From JAKSPM01 sp964450645 (GTDB lineage Bacteria > Bacillota > Clostridia > Oscillospirales > Oscillospiraceae): a stretch of 40,959 nucleotides of DNA. Positions within the stretch are counted from its first letter, which is position 1; each line of letters starts with the position of its first letter. The DNA is taken from positions 1 to 40,959 of the forward strand of contig CAYVEB010000015.1 in the NCBI GenBank assembly GCA_964450645.1. Reading direction: 5' to 3'. Positions 8,316 through 16,360 of the stretch are shown piece after piece. The translations under genes and the position numbers were made by a program. The notes beneath the pieces were generated by a model. That model saw nothing but the letters and a program-made list of their open reading frames with translations, did no database searches and had not been told where the DNA came from.

Positions 8316-9269
8316 ATGAGGCGGTTTCTTAAAAAATTATTTGCTCTCATTATTACATTGCTAATCGTTTCGATTTTGGCCTTCCTGGCCTTTCAAATTG
8401 TCCCTGGAGATCCCACCACGAAGCTGCTGGGAACCGAAGCGACGCCACAGGCAATCGCGCAGCTGCGCCATACGCTGGGATTGGACCTGCCTGTTTGGAC
8501 GCGCTACGGCCAGTGGCTCGCCGGATTTTTGTCCGGCGATCTGGGAATCAGCTATACATACCGGATCGCCGTATCCGACATGCTTGGGGAAAAGCTGGTA
8601 ATTTCAGCGGCTCTGACTTTGATGGCCTTTGCGTTCACGGTCATCTTGTCGATTCCGCTGGGAATTTGGGCCGGAAGCGTAAAAAACAAAGTCTTGGACT
8701 GGATTGTGACCGCAGTTAACCAGATCACCATGAGCATTCCCCCGTTTTTCCTGGGGATTATCGCCTGCTTTTTGTTCGGCACAAGCCTGAGGTGGTTTGT
8801 CCCCGGCGAGTTCGTGTCCTATACGCAGGATCCCGGCGCGTTTTGGGCGTATTTAATTCTGCCGGCACTGTCCATTGCAATCCCCAGAACCGCGATGGCC
8901 GTCAAAATGCTCCGCGGCTCAATTTTAAAGGAATTGGGGCAGGACTATGTGCGCACGGCGCGCAGCCGCGGCAATAGCCGCCGGGGCATTTTATGGCGGC
9001 ATGTGTTGAAAAACGCCCTGATCCCCGTCATCACCTTTTATGCCGTATCCGCGGCGGAAATTATGACCAGCAGTATTATCATCGAACAGGTATTCACTAT
9101 TCCCGGAATCGGCCGACTGCTGCTTGCCAGCATTGTCAACCGGGACTTCCCGGTGGTGCAGGCCATCGTCGTGATTCTGGCCGCGTGGATCGTCGTGGTC
9201 CACTTCCTGGCGGATCTGCTCTGCCAGGGAATCGATCCGCGCGTGCGGCTGGAAGGGAGGAAAGCATGA
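8316..9269 (+). CDS. ABC transporter permease, DppB/NikB type
   Basis: Inner-membrane permease of 317 residues. An N-terminal membrane helix (residues 10-28) is followed by the family motif VPGDPTTKLLG and further helices, about six in all. The cytoplasmic EAA-like coupling loop reads DYVRTARSRG...ILWRHVLKNALIPV. The C-terminal periplasmic motif IEQVFTIPGIGRLLL is the DppB signature. AAAGGAGGG lies before the ATG, 21 bases after the binding-protein stop. The stop overlaps the next start (ATGA, 9266-9269). Confidence 0.94.
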   Translation: MRRFLKKLFALIITLLIVSILAFLAFQIVPGDPTTKLLGTEATPQAIAQLRHTLGLDLPVWTRYGQWLAGFLSGDLGISYTYRIAVSDMLGEKLVISAALTLMAFAFTVILSIPLGIWAGSVKNKVLDWIVTAVNQITMSIPPFFLGIIACFLFGTSLRWFVPGEFVSYTQDPGAFWAYLILPALSIAIPRTAMAVKMLRGSILKELGQDYVRTARSRGNSRRGILWRHVLKNALIPVITFYAVSAAEIMTSSIIIEQVFTIPGIGRLLLASIVNRDFPVVQAIVVILAAWIVVVHFLADLLCQGIDPRVRLEGRKA

Positions 9270-10066
9270 AGCGCAACTCCTTTTTGCGCATCGGCGCGGC
9301 CATTACGCTGCTGATGCTCCTTTTGACGGTAATTGGCCTGTTTTGGACGCCTTATGATACAACGGCCATGGACGCCTCCGCGATCATGCAACCGCCGTCT
9401 GCCGCGCACTGGATGGGAACCGACAACTTTGGGCGGGATATTTTCAGCCGTGTGATGGAAGGGCTGCGCATGTCAATGCGCATCGCGCTGTGCGTGGTCG
9501 CAATCGGATGTATCGCGGGAACCGTCATCGGCGGTCTGTGCGGCTACTTCGGCGGCTGGGCGGACATCGTGCTGACCCGCATCTGCGACAGCATCACGGC
9601 GTTTCCCAGCGTGCTCCTGGCGCTGGTCATGGTCAGCGTTTTGGGCAACGGAACTGGGCAGATCACCGGCGTGCTGGGCGTCTTGTTTATCCCCAGTTTC
9701 GCCAGAATCGCGCGGGCGGAATTCGCCCGCTGCCGGGAGGCAAATTATATCCAAAACGCCCGGCTCATGGGCGTGAGCCAGTTCCGGTTGCTGACGGTAC
9801 ATATTTTGCCCAACACCTTCCCGCTGCTTCTTCCGGCAATCGCCATCGGCTTCAACAACGCAATTTTAAGCGAAGCCAGCATGAGTTACTTGGGCATTGG
9901 TATCCAGCCGCCAAACGCCAGCCTGGGCTTGATGCTCAGCGAAAGCCAGTCCTATTTGAAAAGCGCGCCTTGGTATGCCCTGTGCGTGGGACTGAGCATG
10001 GTTGTGCTGATCTTGGGCTTTAGTTTCCTGGGCGAAGGGCTGCAGCAGCGCAGCCGCCGGAGGTGA
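9266..10066 (+). CDS. ABC transporter permease, DppC/NikC type
   Basis: Second permease, 266 residues from the ATG at 9266, which has GGGAGGAAA just upstream and overlaps the stop of its partner. A longer in-frame opening exists upstream but lies inside the first permease. One N-terminal helix, the typical periplasmic segment AAHWMGTDNFGRDIFSRVMEG, then five helices and the EAA loop (FARCREANYIQNARLMGVSQFRLL..HILPN). The ending SYLGIGIQPPNASLGLML is the family signature. It pairs with the preceding permease to form the transmembrane pore. Confidence 0.94.
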   Translation: MKRNSFLRIGAAITLLMLLLTVIGLFWTPYDTTAMDASAIMQPPSAAHWMGTDNFGRDIFSRVMEGLRMSMRIALCVVAIGCIAGTVIGGLCGYFGGWADIVLTRICDSITAFPSVLLALVMVSVLGNGTGQITGVLGVLFIPSFARIARAEFARCREANYIQNARLMGVSQFRLLTVHILPNTFPLLLPAIAIGFNNAILSEASMSYLGIGIQPPNASLGLMLSESQSYLKSAPWYALCVGLSMVVLILGFSFLGEGLQQRSRRR

Positions 10067-10071
10067 CGGTT

Positions 10072-10854
10072 ATGCTCTTACAGGTGGAGGATCTCCATAT
10101 CCGCTTTGGCCGGGCGGCGGACGCGGTGAATGGAATTCAATTTTGCCTTGACGAGGGAGAAATTCTGGGACTAGTCGGTGAGAGCGGCAGCGGGAAAACC
10201 GCCACGGCGATGAGCATCTGCGGTCTGCTGGACCGGCGGCAGGTTCATATGGCGGGCAAGGTACTTTTGTGCGGGCAGGATATGCTGCGCTGCTCCGCCA
10301 AAGAACTCCGGCGGATCCAGGGAAAGCTGGTATCCGTCGTCTTTCAGGAACCGATGAGCAGCTTTGACCCCTTGATGCCCATCGGGAAACAGGTGGAGGA
10401 GGCCCTGCGCGTCCACACAGACCTCAGCCCCGCCCAGCGGCGGGACGCGGCGCTGGCGGCTATGGAACAGGTGGAATTGCCAGACCCCGGCGGACTTTAT
10501 CGCAAGTACCCCCATGAGCTGTCCGGCGGGATGCTCCAGCGGGCTATGATCGCGGCGGCAATTGTGACAAAGCCGAAGCTTTTGATCGCCGACGAGCCGA
10601 CAACGGCGCTGGACGTGACAACCCAGCGGCAGATCTTGGCGCTCCTGCGCCGGCTGAATCGGGAAAACCGGATGGCGATTTTATTTATCAGCCACGATCT
10701 GCAGGTTGTGCGCCGCCTGTGTACGCGTGCGGCGGTGATGCAGTGCGGGCAAATCGTGGAAACCGGGCTGGTGGAAGATCTGTTTCACGTGCCGCGGCAT
10801 CCCTATACCCGCGCCCTGATCGACGCCATTCCCACAAGAGACAGGAGGTTATGA
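10072..10854 (+). CDS. ABC transporter ATPase, DppD/NikD type (short form)
   Basis: Nucleotide-binding subunit energising import. Walker A GESGSGKT, Q-loop FQEPMSSFDPL, signature LSGGMLQRAMIA, Walker B LLIADEPTTALD and switch His in ISHD are intact. At about 260 residues it lacks most of the C-terminal extension of DppD/OppD and stops soon after RHPYTRAL, like NikD-type subunits. A GTG at 10063 is in frame, but it is part of the GGAGG ribosome-binding site; the ATG at 10072 is 8 bases downstream and is preferred. The gene follows the permease stop by 5 bases. Confidence 0.93.
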   Translation: MLLQVEDLHIRFGRAADAVNGIQFCLDEGEILGLVGESGSGKTATAMSICGLLDRRQVHMAGKVLLCGQDMLRCSAKELRRIQGKLVSVVFQEPMSSFDPLMPIGKQVEEALRVHTDLSPAQRRDAALAAMEQVELPDPGGLYRKYPHELSGGMLQRAMIAAAIVTKPKLLIADEPTTALDVTTQRQILALLRRLNRENRMAILFISHDLQVVRRLCTRAAVMQCGQIVETGLVEDLFHVPRHPYTRALIDAIPTRDRRL

Positions 10855-10857
10855 CCG

Positions 10858-11574
10858 ATGGACCGTGTCGTGGCAGAGGTTCGCCACTTAAACTGCTTTT
10901 ACGCCGCAAGCCGCGGGCGCTCGAAGAAAACGCAAGTGCTGCGGGATGTTTCCTTTCAAATTTTTTCCGGCGAAATTCTGGGCCTGGTCGGGGAAAGCGG
11001 CGGCGGAAAGTCCACGCTGGCGCGGGCCATGTGCGGTCTGGTGCCGGATTGTCAGGGCGAGGTATTGCTGCCCCAGGGGAAGCCGCGAATGGTATTTCAA
11101 GACCCTTTCAGCAGTCTGAACCCGGCCCACACCGTGGGGTGGATGCTGGAAGAGCCCCTGCGCGTACAGGGTATTGACCGGCAAACCCGCCAGGGCCGCG
11201 TGACGGAAGCGCTCCAACGGGTGGGATTGGACGCCAGCCTTCGCAGCAGGCGGCCGTGGGAACTGTCCGGCGGCCAGCGGCAAAGGGTCGCAATTGCGTG
11301 CGCGCTCATCGGCGGCAACAAGCTGATCGTCGCAGACGAGCCCGTCAGCTCGCTGGATGTGACGACGCAGGCGCAGATTTTGCGTCTTTTGGCGGAGCTT
11401 CGAAAATTTTACCAGATCAGCGTCCTGTTCATCACCCACGATATGAACGTGGTCTATCAGATCTGCGACCGGGTGCTGGTGATGCGGCAGGGCCAGATTG
11501 TGGAACAAAACACCGTGGATGCGCTCTTTTCCAATCCGCAGCATCCCTATACAAAACAACTCCTGGCAATCTAA
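10858..11574 (+). CDS. ABC transporter ATPase, DppF/NikE type (short form)
   Basis: Second ATPase, 238 residues. Walker A GESGGGKST, Q-loop FQDPFSSLNP, signature LSGGQRQRVAIA, Walker B LIVADEPVSSLD and ITHD are all present. Like its partner it is short, ending at NPQHPYTKQLLAI. AGGAGG lies about 10 bases before the ATG, inside the end of the preceding gene, implying tight translational coupling. With the four upstream genes it completes the importer. A terminator follows within 20 bases. Confidence 0.93.
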   Translation: MDRVVAEVRHLNCFYAASRGRSKKTQVLRDVSFQIFSGEILGLVGESGGGKSTLARAMCGLVPDCQGEVLLPQGKPRMVFQDPFSSLNPAHTVGWMLEEPLRVQGIDRQTRQGRVTEALQRVGLDASLRSRRPWELSGGQRQRVAIACALIGGNKLIVADEPVSSLDVTTQAQILRLLAELRKFYQISVLFITHDMNVVYQICDRVLVMRQGQIVEQNTVDALFSNPQHPYTKQLLAI

Positions 11575-11591
11575 AACCTGGCAATTTAAAC

Positions 11592-11633
11592 CGCGTGCGG
11601 CAAGGACTTCCCCACCGCACGCGTTTTCTTTAT
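11592..11633 (+). terminator. intrinsic terminator of the importer operon
   Basis: CGCGTGCGG (11592-11600) pairs with CCGCACGCG (11615-11623), followed by TTTTCTTTATTT. It closes the operon before convergent obg, whose stop is at 11650. Confidence 0.85.
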
Positions 11634-11649
11634 TTCTTCCATTTAAAAT

Positions 11650-12924
11650 TTAGCGGACGTATTCAAATTCGATATCCTCTATGCTGACTGTCTCGCCCTC
11701 CTGAATTCCCATCTGTTCGAGCCGGTCAAACAGGCCGCTTTTCCGCAGCTGGCGGTCAAAATACATCCGCGATTCGTAGTCCGCAAAATTGATATCCGCC
11801 ACCAGCTGTGTCAGCCACTTTCCGCTGACCAGCCAAAGATCGTCCACATGCCGGATGTTCAATTCCTCCAGGCTCCCCGCCTGGGGAAGGGGCTTGACGT
11901 ATTCCGGCTCGTAGATCGTCACCGGCGGCAGCTGGCTCAGCTTTCTCGCCACCGTCCGCATCAATTCGCGGGTCCCTTCGGTCGTTGCGGCGGAAATCTC
12001 ATACAGCTCGTACCCCAGCTTGGTCACATGCTCGCGCAGGCGCTGCAAATGATCGCTGTTTTGCGGCAGCAAATCGCACTTGTTGGCGGCCACCAGCATA
12101 GGCCGCCGCGCCAGCTCCGGAGAATACTCCCGCAACTCCGCGCAGATTTTTTCAAAATCCTCCACCGGATCCCGGCCCTCGCTGCCCGATACGTCCACCA
12201 CATGGATGATCAACCGGCAGCGGTCGATATGCCGCAGGAAGTCATGTCCCAGCCCCGCGCCCTCGGCGGCGCCCTCGATGATTCCGGGAATGTCCGCCAT
12301 GACAAACGACACCCCTTCGTCCACATAAATCACACCCAGATTGGGGTAAAGCGTCGTAAAATGATAGTTGGCGATCTTGGGCCTGGCGTTGGACGTGACC
12401 GACAAAAGCGTGGATTTTCCCACATTGGGGAAACCCACAAGGCCCACGTCGGCCAGCAGCTTCAGTTCCAAAATGACCTCGTGCTCCTCACCCGGCAGAC
12501 CAGACTTGGCAAACCGCGGCACCTGCCGGGTGGGCGTCGCAAAATGCTGGTTGCCCCATCCGCCGCGGCCGCCCTTGCAGAGAATAAAATCCTCCGATCC
12601 CGACATGTCCTGGATCACTTCCCCCGTAGCGGCGTCCCGCACCACGGTTCCGCGCGGGACGCGGATCACCAGATCCTCCCCCCGCTTGCCTTTACAGCGA
12701 GCGCCCCGGCCGTCCTCTCCATTGGCTGCCGCGTATTTGCGCTTATAGCGGAAGTCCATCAGTGTGGACAGATTGTCGTCCACCCGCAGCACGACATTGC
12801 CGCCGTGCCCGCCGTCGCCGCCGTCCGGGCCGCCCGCGGCCACATACTTTTCCCGGCGAAACGCAACCGCACCGTTGCCGCCGTTTCCCGCGCGGACAAA
12901 GATCGTTACCTTATCTACAAACAT
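11650..12924 (-). CDS. obg: GTPase Obg/CgtA
   Basis: Essential ribosome-associated GTPase acting in late 50S assembly and stringent/stress control. The 424-residue product has the glycine-rich Obg fold (residues 1-158, with many GG repeats such as GGDGGHGG), the G domain (GFPNVGKST, DIPGIIEGAAEGAGLG, AANKCDL) and the C-terminal OCT domain found in Firmicutes Obg. GGAGGGAGA precedes the ATG. It follows rplU-prp-rpmA on the same strand, the conserved Firmicutes order, but a terminator (13106-13143) and a decayed GNAT gene intervene. Some transcription must therefore read through or start nearby; I saw no clear promoter. Confidence 0.96.
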   Translation of the reverse strand: MFVDKVTIFVRAGNGGNGAVAFRREKYVAAGGPDGGDGGHGGNVVLRVDDNLSTLMDFRYKRKYAAANGEDGRGARCKGKRGEDLVIRVPRGTVVRDAATGEVIQDMSGSEDFILCKGGRGGWGNQHFATPTRQVPRFAKSGLPGEEHEVILELKLLADVGLVGFPNVGKSTLLSVTSNARPKIANYHFTTLYPNLGVIYVDEGVSFVMADIPGIIEGAAEGAGLGHDFLRHIDRCRLIIHVVDVSGSEGRDPVEDFEKICAELREYSPELARRPMLVAANKCDLLPQNSDHLQRLREHVTKLGYELYEISAATTEGTRELMRTVARKLSQLPPVTIYEPEYVKPLPQAGSLEELNIRHVDDLWLVSGKWLTQLVADINFADYESRMYFDRQLRKSGLFDRLEQMGIQEGETVSIEDIEFEYVR

Positions 12925-13093
12925 AAATCGTCTCCCTCCGACAGCCGCAGGGTGTAAAGCGCGGCGTCAAACGTTTCGCTGCCGTCAAAGCGGCTGCACT
13001 GGCCAAAATGGTCAAATTGGAGCCCACCCTTTCGGATCACCCGGCCCACTGCGGCTTTAAAACCAACCGCTCGGTTTCAATCAATCGTTCCAT
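12915..13093 (-). pseudogene. remnant of a GNAT acetyltransferase gene
   Basis: On the minus strand the ATG at 13093 opens MERLIETERLVLKPQW, a typical GNAT N-terminus (TERLVL.P), and stops after two more codons. Another frame then reads AVGRVIRKGGLQFDHFG and on to YTLRLSEGDD, which resembles a GNAT C-terminus (S/G-RV..K.GF...). It ends at a TAG (12917-12915) that overlaps the obg ATG. The acetyl-CoA-binding middle, roughly 100 residues, is missing. This looks like an internally deleted, frameshifted gene once coupled to obg. The assignment is by pattern only. Confidence 0.5.
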
Positions 13094-13105
13094 TTCCCAT
13101 TCCGA

Positions 13106-13143
13106 TTAAAAAATCCCGAACATATCTTACTATGCTCGGGATT
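13106..13143 (-). terminator. intrinsic terminator after rpmA
   Basis: On the minus strand AATCCCGAGCATA (13143-13131) pairs with TATGTTCGGGATT (13124-13112) over a 6-base loop, 13 bp with one G-U, followed directly by TTTTT. It closes rplU-prp-rpmA and separates them from obg. Confidence 0.85.
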
Positions 13144-13154
13144 CCAGTCTTCTA

Positions 13155-13436
13155 TTACTGCTCCGCGTAAACGGAGCACATTTTCCGGTCCTTGCCCTTG
13201 CGCTCAAAACGAACCCTGCCATCGATCAGAGCAAAAAGCGTATCGTCGCTGCCGATCCCAACGTTGTTGCCGGGATGGATGTGCGTGCCTCTCTGGCGAA
13301 CCAGGATGTTGCCAGCCAGAACAAACTGACCGTCCGCACGTTTCGCGCCCAGGCGCTTCGACTCGGAATCACGGCCGTTCTTGGTGGAGCCGCCGCCCTT
13401 TTTATGCGCAAAGAACTGTAAACTAATCTTCAGCAT
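13155..13436 (-). CDS. rpmA: 50S ribosomal protein L27 (with cleavable N-terminus)
   Basis: L27 sits at the peptidyl-transferase centre. The 93-residue product starts at 13436, behind GGAGGTG; the frame runs further upstream but without family similarity. The body has the L27 signatures AHKKGGGST and GQFVLAGNILVRQRGTHIHPG. The N-terminus MLKISLQFF before AHKKG is the Firmicutes-type extension that must be removed by the Prp protease between F9 and A10 to expose the functional tail. The prp gene lies immediately upstream, 4 bases from the extended frame. Confidence 0.96.
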   Translation of the reverse strand: MLKISLQFFAHKKGGGSTKNGRDSESKRLGAKRADGQFVLAGNILVRQRGTHIHPGNNVGIGSDDTLFALIDGRVRFERKGKDRKMCSVYAEQ

Positions 13437-13440
13437 CGTA

Positions 13441-13764
13441 TTACACCTCCAAAACTTCGATGAAATCCGGATATTGATCCCGCACACCGCAAAGCGTCAG
13501 CATCATGCCGGTTAAAACGGCCTGTACCGCTTCCTCATGCTCGCAGGTGGCGGGCAGTTTTAAAGTGACGCGGGCGCTGCCCGCATCCACCTTTACGCTT
13601 GCACGCTCGCCCAAGGCGTCCACAATCGTCGCCTCCGCGAACTGCACAGCGGTAGTCGCAGCAGCGCAGACAATGTCGGAACCAGCGTCCGCATAGCCGC
13701 TGTGGCCGGAACAGCAGAACCCTTGGATCCTGCCCTTTTGATCATAAAATTCCACGCGGATCAT
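13441..13764 (-). CDS. prp: ribosomal-processing cysteine protease Prp
   Basis: Prp cleaves the N-terminal extension of L27. The 107-residue product carries the catalytic pair His21 (CCSGHSGYA) and Cys33 (GSDIVCAAATTAV) with the expected 11-residue spacing, and length is normal. It lies between rplU and rpmA, the conserved position. It starts 3 bases after the rplU stop with no strong ribosome-binding site of its own, so it is probably translated by coupling. Confidence 0.94.
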   Translation of the reverse strand: MIRVEFYDQKGRIQGFCCSGHSGYADAGSDIVCAAATTAVQFAEATIVDALGERASVKVDAGSARVTLKLPATCEHEEAVQAVLTGMMLTLCGVRDQYPDFIEVLEV

Positions 13765-13767
13765 AGC

Positions 13768-14079
13768 TTACAGCGCGATCTTTTCGATCTTCACCTTGGT
13801 ATACGGCTGCCTGTGGCCTCGGGTGGACTTAGAGCCCTTCTTGGGACGGTACTTGAAGACGGTGATCTTCTTGCCCTTGCCGTGCTTGACCACCTTGGCC
13901 TCAACCTTCGCGCCCTCGACGACCGGCGTACCGAATGTAGAGTTCTCGCCGTCTACCACCGCCAGCACCTGGTCAAACACGACCGTTGTGTCCGCTTCCG
14001 CGTTCAACTTTTCAACGTAGAGTTCATCGCCCTCTTGAACGCTGTACTGCTTTCCGCCGGTAACGATAATAGCCTGCAT
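13768..14079 (-). CDS. rplU: 50S ribosomal protein L21
   Basis: L21 is a 23S rRNA-binding protein of the large subunit. The 103 residues show the family start MQAIIVTGGKQYSVQEGDELYVEKL, the basic loop FKYRPKKGSKSTRGHRQPYTKV and normal length. AGGTAGGTG precedes the ATG. First gene of rplU-prp-rpmA, driven by the strong promoter at 14167-14195 through a structured leader. Confidence 0.97.
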   Translation of the reverse strand: MQAIIVTGGKQYSVQEGDELYVEKLNAEADTTVVFDQVLAVVDGENSTFGTPVVEGAKVEAKVVKHGKGKKITVFKYRPKKGSKSTRGHRQPYTKVKIEKIAL

Positions 14080-14160
14080 AATTCTTTTGCACCTACCTTT
14101 ATTGGAGTCTCGCTCTGGGGGTGTGCGGGATTCCGCAGCTTGCGACCCTTTCGACGCGGC
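14080..14160 (-). promoter_or_regulatory. candidate L21 leader RNA
   Basis: The roughly 80-base untranslated leader of rplU contains the sequences GGGTCGCAAGCTGCGG and CCCGCACACCCCCAGAG, which form a GC-rich stem-loop set (GCTGCGG...CCGCA and neighbours). I recall similar sequences in the Firmicutes L21 leader family, thought to bind L21 for autoregulation. The match is from memory; a covariance search would decide. Confidence 0.6.
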
Positions 14161-14166
14161 CTTTTC

Positions 14167-14195
14167 ATCATAGCATTTTTTCTTTGGAAAGTCAA
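14167..14195 (-). promoter_or_regulatory. strong promoter of rplU-prp-rpmA
   Basis: Minus-strand TTGACT (14190-14195), 17 bases, TATGAT (14167-14172). Close to consensus, as expected for ribosomal protein genes. Confidence 0.85.
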
Positions 14196-14238
14196 ATACT
14201 ATTTGACTATTTTTTTCATTTTTGGTACAGTATTTTTA

Positions 14239-14526
14239 AGGAAACTCTGAATAAATCTGGCGTGTAGCTTGCAAAGTCAGATTTTTCGTCAGACAAGACA
14301 AACGCCGCAGCGAATCCTTTGTGAATTCGCGAGGGGACGTTGGCGCGCGTCGCCGGTGGCGGAAACAGCGCGCCAAAAAGAGTTGCAGCAACACGGCAAT
14401 TGGCGAGTGCGCTCCCGCGCACGATGACAGAGCCGATGTTGCAACAGGGATTTTGAAATGCATGACGGAAAAGATGCAAGCAAGACGCGCATCAAGGGGT
14501 TCGCCGTGATTTGTTCAGAGGTTCCT
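14239..14526. mobile_element. MITE-like repeat, long copy
   Basis: A 288-base non-coding element with imperfect terminal inverted repeats: the left end AGGAAACTCTGAATAAATC and the reverse complement of the right end, AGGAACCTCTGAACAAATC, agree at 17 of 19 bases. TA lies outside both ends, a possible target duplication. A second copy at 29566-29738 shares long stretches, for example GGCGTGTAGCTTGCA, CAGATTTTTCGTCAGA and ATGACGGAAAA. This copy has about 115 extra internal bases (14334-14448) rich in palindromes. It ends 25 bases before the apbE ATG. It encodes no transposase and would need one in trans. Confidence 0.75.
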
Positions 14527-14551
14527 TAGTAAAATGAAAGGCGGCAACGCA

Positions 14552-15544
14552 ATGCGGCGTATATTGGGGCTGTTTCTGGCGCTATTGCTCCTGGGCGGGT
14601 GCAGCGGTGAAAGCGGCAGCTATGAACACAGTATTTTCGCAATGGATACGTATATGACGTTCCGCGTCTATGGCCGCGGCGCTCAGGCGCAGACGCAGGA
14701 ACTTGTCCGGCACATTCAAGCTCTCGACGCGGAGCTGTCCGCCACAAATCCGCAAAGCCCCGTCTACACGCTCAACCAAAACGGCAGCGGCCAGGTTCCG
14801 CAGGAGCTGGCCGATTTGCTGGCGGCCAGCCTGGAACTGAGCCAGCAGACCAACGGCGCGCTGGATCTCAGCGTCTATCCGCTGGTGCGGCTTTGGGGCT
14901 TCCCCACGGAAACCTACCGCGTCCCGTCGGAGGAAGAAATTGCGGCGGCCCTGGCGTACGTTGGCTCCGAGCATATCCACCAGGACGGCTGTAACATCCA
15001 ACTCGATGCCGGCACGCAGCTGGACTTTGGGGCCGTGGCGAAGGGGTACGCCGGGCAGGTCTGCGCCGATCTGCTGGCGGAGAACGGCGTGGAGGCGGCG
15101 CTGCTGTCCCTGGGTGGCAACGTGCAGACGCTTGGCAGCAAGCCCGACGGCAGCGACTGGGCCATCGGGATTACGGACCCTGACAACCCAAGCACCTACT
15201 TTGCTACCCTTCGCTTATCCGGGACACACTCTATCGTGACCTCCGGCGGCTACAACCGCTATTTTGAATTCAACGGTCAGCGCTATCACCACATCTTGGA
15301 TCCGTCCACTGGCAAACCCGCGCACAGCGGACTCGCTTCCGTGACTGTCGTAACCTCGGACGGCTTTTTGGCCGATGCGCTGTCCACCGCGCTGTATGTC
15401 TTGGGTCTGGAGCAAGCGGCCGCGCTCTATCGCAGCCGTGCGGATTTTGAAGCCGTTTTCGTCACGGACAGCGGCGGCGTCTACGTCACCGAGGGCCTGA
15501 CGGACGCATTTTCCGGTTCTTCCTACGAGGTGATCCCCGCATGA
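14552..15544 (+). CDS. apbE: FAD:protein FMN transferase (ApbE lipoprotein)
   Basis: ApbE moves FMN from FAD onto Thr/Ser of target proteins such as Rnf/Nqr subunits and FMN-binding-domain reductases, outside the membrane. From the ATG at 14552 the protein has 330 residues: a lipoprotein signal (MRRILGLFLALLLLGGC, lipobox LGGC), then MDTYMTFRVYG, LDFGAVAKGYAGQ, LLSLGGNVQTLG and the metal-site ending DALSTALYVLG. The ATG at 14534 is in frame but has no ribosome-binding site; AAAGGCGG fits 14552. It overlaps the NusG II gene by ATGA. The MITE end lies just upstream, so its promoter may lie in or before the repeat. Confidence 0.93.
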   Translation: MRRILGLFLALLLLGGCSGESGSYEHSIFAMDTYMTFRVYGRGAQAQTQELVRHIQALDAELSATNPQSPVYTLNQNGSGQVPQELADLLAASLELSQQTNGALDLSVYPLVRLWGFPTETYRVPSEEEIAAALAYVGSEHIHQDGCNIQLDAGTQLDFGAVAKGYAGQVCADLLAENGVEAALLSLGGNVQTLGSKPDGSDWAIGITDPDNPSTYFATLRLSGTHSIVTSGGYNRYFEFNGQRYHHILDPSTGKPAHSGLASVTVVTSDGFLADALSTALYVLGLEQAAALYRSRADFEAVFVTDSGGVYVTEGLTDAFSGSSYEVIPA

Positions 15545-15894
15545 AAAGCAGAACCTGGCTCTTGCTGTTCGCCTGCATTTTGCTTGTGTGCGCCGGGCTG
15601 TCTTTCTGGCTTTTGACAGGTGCGCCGGCAAGCCGCGCCGAAATCTATCAAGACGGCAATCTGGTGCGGACGGTGGATCTGTCTGTCGATCAGACCTTTA
15701 CCATCACCCGCGGAATGTCCTCCAATACAATCACCGTCTCCGGCGGTAAGATCGCCGTGACGCGCGCCACCTGCCCGGATCGCTATTGTGTGGAAAAGGG
15801 CTATCAAAACAGCGGCGCGCCAATTGTGTGTCTGCCCAACCGCCTGGTCATCTCCTTCCCTTCAGGCGACGACCTAGACGCTATTGTGGGTTAG
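15541..15894 (+). CDS. NusG domain II-containing protein
   Basis: A 117-residue exported or anchored protein: one N-terminal helix (residues 5-25), then a small beta-rich NusG_II domain with the family core CPDRYCVEKGY and the ending IVCLPNRLVISF. Despite the name, these have no transcription role shown. They commonly accompany apbE and electron-transport genes in Clostridia, which suggests a part in flavinylation-linked redox chemistry (inference). The start overlaps the apbE stop. Confidence 0.9.
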   Translation: MKSRTWLLLFACILLVCAGLSFWLLTGAPASRAEIYQDGNLVRTVDLSVDQTFTITRGMSSNTITVSGGKIAVTRATCPDRYCVEKGYQNSGAPIVCLPNRLVISFPSGDDLDAIVG

Positions 15895-16330
15895 TCAACC
15901 ATCGACGTAGCCGGTGGCTTGGGTAGAGGCTGTAGCAAAACGAAAAGTTGGAACTACAGCCCCGTTAATATTGAGGGGGATTCAACGCGGCACAGAAGTC
16001 CAAATTTTTGTAAAAAATTTCCATAGCAAAGCAGACTGGGCAATCGTCAATAAAGTGGGCAAGCAAAATTCTGAAAAAGTAGGGCTTCTGCTTGATTCGG
16101 GGATAGTCCGTGGTTATGAGAGTAGGGCCCAAGCGAGTTATGGAAACCTGAGATATAACGCACCAGACCCTGTTTTAACTGCTCGACGGACCGAAGCGAG
16201 CGATGGCCTCCTTTTTCAAATACTTAAGGCAACACCGCGCAGAGGTAGTGCAAAGCATTGGTGTAAAATAAAGATATGAAAAACAAATCAGCATGTCAAG
16301 CCCTGCCTTATGACATGGTATTAAAATTTT
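15895..16330. other. intergenic region without a recognisable gene
   Basis: About 435 bases that are visibly richer in A and T than the flanks. A 121-codon plus-strand frame (15914-16279) has no recognisable motif and no good ribosome-binding site. Small hairpins occur, for example CATGTCA (16292-16298) with TGACATG (16311-16317). It may be the remnant of a mobile element, but I cannot identify one. Confidence 0.5.
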
Positions 16331-16358
16331 GGGGACAGGCGCCGCCTCTCCCCATTTT
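16331..16358. terminator. hairpin 3' of glmS, probably bidirectional
   Basis: GGGGACAGG and CCTCTCCCC (16331-16353) form a stem with one mismatch. On the plus strand ATTTTTG follows; on the minus strand AAAATTTTA follows. It lies a few bases beyond the glmS stop. Confidence 0.55.
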
Positions 16359-16360
16359 TG

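Noticed and set aside
11848..12957. 369-codon plus-strand frame opposite obg
   Set aside because: No recognisable motif and no ribosome-binding site; it mirrors the glycine- and GC-rich codons of obg.
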